Shown here piece by piece: positions 1 to 10,841 of a stretch of 64,000 nt of DNA. Below the pieces are notes generated by a model, which saw only the letters and a program-made list of their open reading frames with translations, made no database searches and was not told the DNA's origin. The stretch spans positions 434,001 through 498,000 of the forward strand of contig JAJTTP010000019.1 in NCBI GenBank assembly GCA_023313575.1. Reading direction: 5' to 3'. Source of the stretch: Eutypella sp. D-1. Taxonomy: Eukaryota > Ascomycota > Sordariomycetes > Xylariales > Diatrypaceae. The translations under genes were made by a program, and so were the position numbers. Numbering within the stretch: position 1 is the stretch's first letter; every line of letters starts with the position of its first letter.

Positions 1-599
1 GCTAGAAGCCTCCCCCCCCCCACCGACCCTTTCTTCCCTCCACTCCCCCCTTCCAGGCTCGACGAGGGTCGCGGGGTCCAGACTCCAACGAAACCTATTG
101 ACCCTGCCGGCATTATCCAGGAAGCCTCTCGTGGCGACACATTCGGAGACGGAGATTTCGGTGCGCCGCATCGTACGAACAAGGGATTACATACGCAAAA
201 TCGTGTGGTCCCTGCGACATACGTATCGACAGCTAACCATGTCTATCTAGTGGTTTTCAAGACAAGAGGCAGCTATTCAGAGAATAGCTAAAGGCGCACG
301 GTCCTCCAGCGACTTGCTCACAGTAGCCCTTGACAAAGTCGGCTACGAAGGTCGGCCTCCGCCAAAGTGTGAGGCTAAGGCTTCTCGAGTTTTGATTTGG
401 GATGTTGTGAGCGGGAATATTGACAGCTTTCTGATGGGAGCCGGCACAAGGGTTGCAAAACGCCTATCAGCAGGAAGAGATGACTCTGTCCTTGACTAGG
501 ACGCGACTCCGGCTACGGGCTCCACTAGTCGACCACAACCCACACTATGGCTATCCCACCACACTTGTTTCCTTGCTATACTATCAGCGCCGGCCCGCT
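1..599. other. No gene seen (left edge)
   Basis: The stretch opens with a C-rich run and short open frames in several frames. None resembles a known family and no splice-signal arrangement rescues one. I see nothing functional here. Confidence 0.5.
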
Positions 600-639
600 G
601 CGCAAAGGCTATCATCTATGGTGGCGCCCTACGGGGCTA

Positions 640-972
640 GTCTTCCCATCCATAGGGCGGGCTATCGCCGGTGTGGCTCCCCAGAGAAGCGAACTTCGCT
701 TCGAGCCGGTGGTCGAACTCGGCGGGAGTCGCGTGAGCGTTCTTGTCGATGTGTGGTTAGCCGAGGAACACGCTTTCGGCGGGTGCCTCCAAGGCTGCGT
801 CGTCCACCTGGCCCGTTTGACCGCCGGCACTAGTAACGTTAAACCCATCCTGGAAGTCGTATACTCTGATCAACTCCGTGATCGGGACATCGTGTGCCGG
901 GAGGCCGACCGTCAACAACCCGGGTCTCGCGCCCGAGTTCGTTATCGGGTATCCGGAGGATTCCAGCGGTGA
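640..972 (-). pseudogene. Coding-like remnant, family not recognised
   Basis: Read on the minus strand, one frame runs for about 110 codons with a coding-like GC-rich third position and balanced amino acid use. It includes short stretches such as DVPITELIRVYDF and AEFDHRLEAKFASLG. One in-frame TAA lies at about position 757 and the frame closes at a TAG near 640. I do not recognise the family. Stops inside a frame with good codon use suggest a decayed exon rather than a working gene. The plus strand is also open here for 141 codons but has less protein-like composition. A chance open frame in GC-rich DNA remains possible. Confidence 0.3.
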
Positions 973-2689
973 CTACGGTCATACACATGGCGCAAGACGA
1001 GGTTAGCGTCCCACCGCGTCACGAAACATTGCCATTGATGGTCCCCGCTTCCTATAAAGGGGCGGACTAACTCCCTTAATCATTACGATAACAATCTTCC
1101 TTCAGCCGAGCAAGAGCACTAAGATCAAGCGCGCTGAGATGCCTCTCCCGGCCCGTCCATCGTCTTGCGCGGCATTTCCGGCAGCGGCATAGAGGGTCCC
1201 GGGGGACAGCGCGCTCCTAGCGGGGGGCGTGGACATCGTTGCTGGATTTGTCGCGGCTGCCGAGTGCGATTGAGCGCTCCTCACGCAGCTTCGCGGATAT
1301 GGTGGACCAAATGAGGGCCTCACGGCGGTAGTCTATCTTAACGCGGACCTTGTCCTTAGAGGCGAAGGCCTTGTCGTCGTCGCGGACTCGTGGTAATGGT
1401 GTCGCAGTATACTTTTATGTCGGCGTTCCACAACAGCTAGTTGTCGTGCCAAAAAACGATGCCGTTAATTGCGCTATTGCAATAACGGTATATATTGGTT
1501 GCCACACTAGTTAGAGCCGGGATGTGAGAGGTCGCTGCACCGCCGGCTACAGCAGCTGTAGTACCGGTGGTGTCATCGCATCTCAGTCTTCCAATACGGC
1601 TAAGGGGCGTAGGGGCGAGTTCTCATACCGGTTGCGTCTGGAATTAGTCTCACGGTTTCGAGCAGAGAGAGAGTCATAGAAGCATAGATAAATAAGTTAA
1701 CGCTGTAGGAAGGAAGGTCCGTCGGTAACGATACCGCTAAGTCCTTCGTGAACAGTCCACTACGTAAAAGCGGAAGACCAAAAATTATAGCGGTGATAAC
1801 CCGTGTTCCATACAAAGCGTTTAAAGAGTGGCAGTTTTAAAAGGTTATGATTTGGTTTGAACACGTTAGACGTCAAATTAGACAAATTGGATATAATAGT
1901 CTACATAAGGCGTTATGTATATGCGTTGAATTTCCACTTACCGTGATGGTGAGCATGAAATCTCAGCGAATATTGAGCTGCGCGTATTTAAGACGCGACA
2001 TGGAAATAACGCCCGTGCGTTCTCCGTCAATAGTCTCATTCCCATTCCATAGCGATCCAGTCGCAGCCTAATAAGTCAAACAGAAACTCTTCCTAATGAT
2101 AAACTACTTTACTATAATCCCAATCTTAGACTCTATTGCATATTCATCCGCCTCCCCGTTTCGACAAGTAAAAGTACTCGAACACAGTGAGCATTATGTC
2201 CGGCATAGAAACTTGTGGGTTCGCTTTTTCCAGCCACGGCACTCACGGATGTCATGTACGAAGTACATAGTTAACCTAGAAGTCGATGCGCATTCTAGCT
2301 AGCCGATAGTTATGAAAGCTTCTCAGTAATAATGTAATGATGCGACGTCGCTAGTATGGTTTGCTCCGGTATACTGTGTATTAGAAGTACAACAGTCTGG
2401 GGGGGGGGGGCGCTCGAGACATCCGTTCAGGTGACAGTGGAAAGTGCTCAGGCTCGTCTAAGTAATGATTTCCGTACTTTCTCGTTATATCTTTTACTTT
2501 CATTTCTCACTGTTAACCACGTTTATAAACGACGCCGCAGTTACGAAGTCGGGCTTTAACTTCTTTCTGTATTTGGAGTGGATCCTTGTTCCACTTATTG
2601 ACCGGTCTCCGGACCCCGTAGGCCCGGAACCAACGGAACACGCCTTATTAAGGCTTCAGGATATCGGTTACAATATGCCTAGTGATAGG
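973..2689. other. No gene seen
   Basis: Only short random-looking open frames occur. A run of 12 G lies at 2399-2410. Nothing else is supported. Confidence 0.5.
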
Positions 2690-3725
2690 CATTGTATAAA
2701 ATTCCTACCGTACCCAAGATTATCGGCCCCGGGTTTAAAGTGAGATGATTGAGGCATGCGCCGTTTGCGACGCGGATTGGTTTTTTAGCAACACAAGGGC
2801 GTCGGGGGGGAGGGGGGACAATATTCTCGGTGCCTGCTCGTGAAATTATCGGAAGGGTCGCCGCGATTGGCAATGATGTTCAGCATTGGAATGTCGGCGA
2901 TTGCATTGGAGCCGGTCGGCATAGAGGCCAAGACGATACCTATGAGGCCTGTAAGAAAGGTTGGAAGCAAATGTGCGAGAATCAGATGGTCAACAGAACA
3001 ACCAAGAACAGGGGGTGTAAGTCATATAGCCACTAGGCCAACTCAACGAATAACTCTAACAAAGAGATACCGCGATCAGATGCAGAACATTGCATTCTCC
3101 GAGCTGGAGCTGCAGCCTGATTTCCCGAGTACCTCGATGCCGCTAGGTACGCACCAGCCTCTGTGCCGGCATGACAGCTTTCAACTCCATTGGGCACATG
3201 AATGTAACTCCCGACGAGAAGGCGGCAGTGCTAGGTTTTGGTAGATTATGTTACCGTGTTATCTAGACGGCGAACTGGATGGGCTGCTGTACAGTCGCTA
3301 TCTCACGTGGGTCCGATAAGGAGAGGTTTGTGCGGCAGCTCTGAGCACATGAGTGCATCGACGCAAGCAAAGGCGATATGGGCGATGCGCTGAATACCCT
3401 CGGTGTCTAGCCATCTCCACGGCGCCCACAGCCTAAACCATCTCTCCGCTAATCAAAGGGCTTGACATCCTTGGCAAGCTGTTAGTCCTCAAGTGTAACT
3501 ACTACCGGGCGAGCTGAGCTATCTGTGAACAGGTGTAGTATGTTCAAATACAGTCTCTCTCTAGAGCTGGCCGTGCGGTCACGCAACCAACTGCGAGGAG
3601 GCTATTGACTTCTTCGAACTACGGTGTATCAATTGTATACTCGAGCAGTTCCAGCTAAACAATTCTCAGAATGTCTCCAGTGCGTTCTCACTTACCCGAA
3701 ACTCTCCAGATGAGTGTACTGAGAC
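2690..3725 (+). pseudogene. Decayed zinc-dependent alcohol dehydrogenase (MDR family)
   Basis: Blocks of a GroES-like zinc alcohol dehydrogenase follow one another in the right order but in changing frames. They are EACAVCDAD (the catalytic-zinc Cys region, near 2750), EIIGRVAAIGNDVQHWNVGD (2843 on), EACKKGWKQMCENQMVN (2945 on), AGMTAFNSIGHMNVTP (3170 on), AISRGSDKERFVRQL then AHECIDASKGDMGDAL (3300-3390), and FFELRCINCILEQFQL (3608-3656). At least three frameshifts and several stops separate them. The zinc-ligand motif normally reading GHE is ARE here, a structural-zinc Cys is Tyr, and the nucleotide-binding GLGGLG-type loop reads GFGRLC and runs into a stop. An intact member would be about 350 residues, so the whole length is represented. 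The family call is firm from motif order; exact ends are approximate. Confidence 0.85.
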
Positions 3726-6700
3726 TAGTCATTCGCACTAATTAATTACTGGCTTCAGTTTCATTCGTAGACTATACGCTTACTGGGGACGTCCGTTTTC
3801 CGGCTATCATTGTGATGGACTAAGTACTATTCAGTTACCAAAAAACCAGTTGGTTCATTGAATCAATCAAGAGGTGTTACAAACCGACAAACAGAGCGGA
3901 GATAACTAGAGAAAGGTATTGGGCTAAAATACGGGAAGGCGGAAGAGAATCTTTAGGTAAAACATATTGTGTGTTGCTCTTAAGTCCCTGCGCTAGAAAC
4001 CGTGGGAGTTTGTCTGAGTTGATCCCTCAGTCTGCTGTGTGATCCCTATAAGTCTGAGGTGGCAATACCAAAATCTTCTCTACCTCATGAAATAGACGAC
4101 GAGCAACGATGGATGTACTACATTCAACACTCAAGATAAATATAAAGGTACGAGATCGCTTGACTGCATTAATGTAAATAGAGGTAGACACTGATTAATG
4201 CACATGCAGCTTCATACTTTTTATAACTGAAGGAGTTTCTTGATATAATTCTAACAGAACAATTATCTTCACTATGTATCCCATCTAGGCAACTAATATT
4301 ACATACATAATCTTCACGGTAATTATCGCGATGCCATTTTGGAGATTTAGACCAATTTGACTGAGAGTGATTCACATCAACAAGAGTATCATCATATAAT
4401 ATAACCAGAACTTCGAATGCTCTATCGCCCCATGTTACACGGTTTGATAGGATCTTGGCAAATGTATGGTATTTGGAGACATGCAAGCACATCTGCAGTT
4501 ATGACTGCAAACGGAAGGCATTGGAGTGCAGATGACCACCAACAACCTATATGGCGGTTAGGACGGCTATAACAGAATATCTCGATGGTGGTACGTACCC
4601 GCCATCACTCGTGTATATATAGGACCTAGATCTCCCACCAGACTGATCGAGAGGAGAAGACCTAAGGCCCTCGAGACCAAAGAAGAATTATTAGTTGTTC
4701 TGATCCATATCCAAGCCCTAGACACTAGCCCTTGTTACACCCCAGGATCAAAACCAGATATCGAGTTACAACCGATGTGAACGTTGATCAAGAATGGACC
4801 AATAAATATCACAACCACTCACGTTATGCTATAGATCATGTAATAATGAATAGCTTTGCCAGGGTATTGTCAAGGTATGCTCTTTGTTTCTATTAATATC
4901 GAGGACGTCTTGAGTTTCTTCGACATGTAAAAAGGCCGAACGAATATGAGTGATAATGTTCTCTAGGATGAGACCAGGTATTAACACAACCCCTTACTTC
5001 AGATGTTCTACTAAATCACTTTGAGCCAAAGTCAGCCATGCCCTGCCTGATAACTATGTTTAACGACGTATGGAATTGTAGTCATCGATTGGCTCTTATG
5101 AAGGGAGCTGGAACTCACTTCATTGTAATATGGTAGTTATTACATAAACGCCGGCTTCACTGTTACAGCCTTGCACAAATTATCTCTGGCTAGAGACCGT
5201 GCGGGGTTTCATTGATTGCTTACATTGTTGCTACAAAACGAAATGCCCGAGTTTGGTCTATCTTCAGTATTCAATGTATCACAACACCCTTATACTAAGC
5301 ATATTGTCAGCCCCCTATCACAACAATGCTTGCCATTGAGTTGGTCGAGGCTGCATTTATCTGCACACCATTCATAAAGCTGGAAGGCGATATCGAGTCA
5401 CCTATCGTCCAAAGATATTTTCTTATTTCCCTTCCCATTCTTACGATCCGTTATAATACTCATCGATTACCTTGCTTACACCGTCTTTGTTATCACCTTG
5501 TCGTTCATGCGGCCCCTCGATAGTTCGTCTAATTTTACATCTTCCCGATTTTGTGTTCGTGATATAAACAGTGTGTAATGATAAATAACGAAGATGATGC
5601 ACTCGATAATCGTGAGCGCCGCATATTCATAGTTTAGGAAATACAGTAGCAAATGGGCCGCTGCTACGAAAGACTTTGATAGTCTGGGTAGGGCTGAGAT
5701 ACGAACTTGACGCCCCTCTGAGCAGGTACCACCAGCGTCCCCTTCCATTGCTTATCCCCTCTCCATTCTTGGTAGGGTAGATCCGTAGATGCTAGCGTCG
5801 CGGCAGATTTACCTATCCGCGTACGCCCGACACCTGTTAATCTTCAAAACAAGTAATCTGCATATCTTTACTCAGGAAGGTATATTCGGCGATGAGTGGA
5901 GACATCGAGATCGCAGTTTGACGTCATGCTGGACGATGCGTAATCGGGCGACTTATGCGAAGATGAGGGGCATAACGCGGAGCAACCATGATCAAATGGT
6001 ATAATTCGTTGAACACATACCACAAATCTTAGCATGGGCCGATCTGATGGGCCGATGTTCCTGATATAGCCTGGAACTAGGCCGCCACGCTCGAGCCTAA
6101 GTTTGCATAGAAGATCAGCGCCATTCGGTGGATTCTGCCCTGGCATGGAAGATGGATTACTTGAGATTATGCAGCTCGCCGAGGCTACGAAGTATTTGTG
6201 GCTGTGCGAGTAAAATACGAAGCAGACGATCTGGACATAACTAGTATCTTATCCCACTTTATTATAGCTTTTCTCCTTCACGAATGGAAACCAGACGGAT
6301 TTGACGCGCTGCTCCCTATACTTATAGATAGTTACAACTGTGACCCTCCCGCCCTTGCAGACTTGCTGCATAATAAACAGGGCAAGACCACGGTTGCTAT
6401 TTTGGGGGAGATCCGGTTGCATTCTTGACGAATCAGATAGCTGGTGAACCAACTGGTGTCTATTAGTAGAGTTTCTACCTACTTCAAAATCTCCACGCGG
6501 CACGTAAATAGGGGTTAGAGATGCCCCCCCGGACGATATATAACCCAGTCTTGACAAGAATATCAGGTTTTCCATTAGGCCGAGGGAGCTACCGAAGCAA
6601 TCGATATATACTCATGCGTAAACGCCAAAACCAGAACTTATTATTCAGCATCGATCTGCACAGCTGACGGGCTATCTAGACTGGGGCCAATGCATGGAAA

Positions 6701-9700
6701 CGATCCATAACTGGCTTGCCTGGTACTTAAGGAATACTGTGAATTCGTGGCTGGCACCTGACTCAGGTTTGATGAAGGGCTGGTCTCAACTTCCAGGAAA
6801 TTCCTTTATTCAATAGGTGCGGCCATGGATAGCGTATGTTCATCCTAAGGGGCGAATATGTTTTAACCCGGGCTTGTATGATCTCATATATGGAAGGTGC
6901 CATGTCCCAGGCTCTGACTCGTACACATCACATTTGAACGAGCCCAGTCCGTATCCGTGATGAATTAGAACATAAGGCTTCCGCCTCGAAAACCGGTATG
7001 GTGGCGCAAAGAATCTATTTCTAGAAACGTGCACCTCGATGATACCACAGGGGTAAGTATCCAGGTGTGTGGTAAGGACTGCTGTTGTCGGAAGGGCCAT
7101 GGTACGTTTTTATCGTTGATTTTCGAGCCACACTCCGGAGTGGGATGGAATAATTCCCTCATACTATTGCGTCAACTTTTGCACAATATAAAACCCGTAT
7201 ATTAGGCGGGCTCAGGTAGTGTGTCTTCTATTAGCTTATATCTTGATCTCGGATCTCGATAGGACATCGCTTAAGTCTCTACAACACGTGTGTACCGCAT
7301 ACGCACTAACTAATTTGTAGCTGCCTACGCATCTATACGAGTAGACTAGCGGAGCCACACTATGTGGCTGCATATAGAGTGGCTCGTCCCATACTGAGGG
7401 CCCTCGGCCCGCTATGCGGCGGTATACAACGTTACTCTAGGAAGTTTTCGCAGATTTGAATAACTAGGTACAGATGATTGCCAGTTGGTATTCTCCTAGG
7501 TGCGATTGGGTTGTAATTAATCCTCCACCCGTGGTTTTGAGGGACACCGCTCGGTTCATTTGGCTGAGTGTACAATATCCTTGTGGGGAAATAGGGGGGT
7601 TGAAAAGCCACATAGATATGGCAAATGATATATTACCCACCACGGTCACTAGTTGTTCCCGATCTTGAGTTCAGATCTAGTGATCGACAGGGTCAATCTT
7701 TGAAGATAGGCAATCTGGTAATTAGGAGACGAAAGGGTTTCATTGCAATGGGTATTTCATTAGACGTGGATGCGGACAGTGCAGAGATATTATCCACAGA
7801 TATCTCTAACTGGATACGCTCAGCAACGCGTATGTAGGTAGGTAGACTTAATCGCTACTAGTTAAGCGCTATGCCCAGTATGTACGCCTCAAAGACGCAG
7901 AATCGTCTAGAAACACCCCGTTTGCCTGCCCGTGGCTGCATGGCAACATGGTTCCCCATACACTAGTAAGTAACCCGCCATCTTCAAGACGTGAGAAAGC
8001 ATCTTATCACACCTTCTTTCGCAAAGGACGATACGGAAAAAGGAACAGAGATGTCATAATCTGGTGACCGAAACAGCCGGACAGGACTCTTCCCTGTTAC
8101 TACATAGCGTGAGACGAGCTCCGTTTTCCGTGACTTGACATGTACTCCGTAGTGTGAACCCTTACACGGCAATAGAAACACCCGAAAATAACCCGTCACA
8201 GGCTCGTTTGGAAACACGTCTCACAGCCTCTTGGAACACTGTACAATCATTTTTCGGTAGGCAAACGAATCTAGGGGAGCGGAGGCTGGCCTCCTATTGC
8301 GGAGAGACCTTTGTTAACAATTGCCAACTTGCCAAGCTCTGCTTACCACTTGAGGCTTGACGGACAATTGGAATGAGGAATGTGCTCCTCGGCGGAGGTT
8401 TCCTGGACCTCGTATCCGCTTACCCTTAGTTTCTCTACTAATACCAATACGACGAGGATTAGCAAATAGAAACCCTTTAGTCCCGTAGATCAGCCGGAGC
8501 CTCATATTGTTTTTTTCGGTATTTACCAGGTATGTTGATGTTCTAGAAATTGGAAAGATGTGGCAATTATTTTATTTCATTTTAAATGATCACATATTCT
8601 GCAAAGTCGTCACAGTGGCTATAGCGAGGGAACGGACTTAATGGCCGATGCCTTACTGGCAAACGACAAACGAACAAGGAACCATGGCTGGGTGCTTGCT
8701 TATGTACGAGACATTTAACAACAGCGTTAACGTAATGTTATGCAGAAGAAGTATCAAGAATGGCCCAAGACGCAAAATTGACTTGGTATCGATAATGATG
8801 ATGTTTTCAGTCGCCTGGCACTTGCTTCCTTCCGTCGTTCCCGGTGGTCATAATCGACGAGTCCTACCAGTTGGACCATTTCCTCATGCAAGTCAGCCTG
8901 ACAGTACATACATCAGTGTACCACCAAAATACCAAACTATGGAGGATGTGGTTAGAAACTTGGCAAATTAGCAGGGTATATGTACGCACCTGCAGAATTA
9001 GGTCAGTGCAACAAAAATAGGGGCTTGGGAGCTGACCGCCTCATCGGTATTGGCTCGCATGATAGGACTAAACATAAATTTAGTGGAGCAGAAATGGGAT
9101 AACCCAGTCAGCCAAAACCGATTCGGACACCTCCCAACAGCCATAAAAACCATGGACTGAATACGAAGTTACCTTTAAGCCATGTATTGGTGTACGTTGA
9201 CTTGTCTACACTGTGATACAAAGAATAAAAGCCCCATATTCAAGGCTGACCTCACCGGGTGAGCGGCTTTTTGACATAAATAGTTAGAGGAGGTGCCCGA
9301 TCAACAAGCTAGCACCCTGTAATTTCTTTATGGCGACGGCTTCTAACTAGTCGTCAACTAGTTCTAGATAACCAGATACGGACGCAGTAGTAGCGAATTG
9401 CTCCCATAGCCTCGATGCATCAACTTCTTCTTCACAATATCATGTAATTCTATGGATTTCTATTCGTAAACATCGATGTCTGGACCTCGAAAAGCCTGTT
9501 TTCGGACGAATCCATGAGAAGCAACCGGTAATTGGTCGCTTACTGTGTGGTAATTACCTGCTTGCCTGGTGGTCAGAGCTGACAGCCGTTGGCTCCCATC
9601 CCCGCGAATGGGCCGGCCAGTTTTATGCAGTCTATAAAAATCTTTACCAGACTACTGCGGGAGCGACCCAACGAGGCTTGGAAATTCGGACAGGGATTCC

Positions 9701-10841
9701 AACGTCATACGCCTAATAAATGCTGTCACCAATGGCGGTTGCTGCTGTCGTGTCCGATCTTGGACGATTTATCATGCGCTCCACTGTATCTAACTACAAC
9801 CTGGCTGCCTGTATTCTATTTTCATTAGATAGACTAACACGAATTTGGCGGATCGCTTGCTGCTGGCTTCCCGTCATGCTACATAGTACCTAGCATAGTC
9901 GCCACAGTCGTATCGACGTAGGTCCTAGTATGCCGCATAAAGGTTGAGGCTTGTGGTTATTAGGAGCGCTCTAGATACCCCGCGATAACTTCCAATATGA
10001 ATATTTTTAAATCCGACAAGGGTTATGGCCAAAGCGTGTCCCAAGATCCGGGACAGTGCTGGTAGTATATAGAAATCCCCCTCAAAATCCCACGATCTCG
10101 ATAATTGGGATATCTTGGCAAATTTTGGGCGGAGGCTAAGTAGCTAGAGCTGGACCGGCCAGCACCGGGCGTGGTGAAAATATCTCCGCCCACTCGTATT
10201 GAGCGGACGCGGTGGATCCTACGGTGCCCCTGAATTCAGGGGTCTCCTGGCATGCTCCACATAAACTGCCAACCATGTTCAGTCGTTTAGAGCGGAACCG
10301 CCAATGATAGACGGCGTTACGCTAGATTGCTTTGCGGCAGAGCGTTAATAAGCCGTAATAACGGTCGCTGGTTGGCCTGCACCGTCTCCAGCTGATGGAT
10401 TTGCTGGCAAGCGGAACACCAAGCTTTCGGGAGGCTCATCTCGTACCCTGTGGAATTCTGGATCCCTGCAATATCCTAACGAGCTCGGGCTAGACGGAGC
10501 CGGCATACGCTGTAAGCTCATCTTGCGTGTGGGCAAGATGGCTCGGGCTTCGGATTGCATCCCACGTTGCAAGGCAATGAGAGAAGGAAGGAAGAGGCTA
10601 GGGGTTGTCTACCACCGTCCGAACCTACCGTTGGCCTACGAGCTCAGAAGACATAAGAAGCTGGGCCCTGCCCCCCAAATGGTTCTTCTTTCTTTCAGAC
10701 TCTTCACCGTCCACATTGCCAAGTCACTCGTTTTGCTTGAGCAAGCAACGTTCACGGCTAACAGTCGCTCGCTGTAAAGAGTATCACTCGCTTATAATTT
10801 AAATCAAAAATTTATAATCGCTTATAATACTAATCACCGAA
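3726..10841. other. Long gene-poor tract
   Basis: About 7 kb with stops in all frames at close to random density. The longest frame is a 107-codon AT-rich frame on the minus strand at 4169-4492, which I do not recognise. Short frames at 6198-6428 and 7625-7837 have somewhat protein-like composition but match nothing I know and have no partner exons. The last 300 bp before the next gene presumably hold its promoter, including an AT-rich segment at 10790-10835. Confidence 0.5.

Noticed and set aside
4169..4492. 107-codon AT-rich minus-strand frame
   Set aside because: No known motif, no neighbouring exons and AT-rich codon use unlike the real genes of the window; probably chance or an unrecognisable relic.
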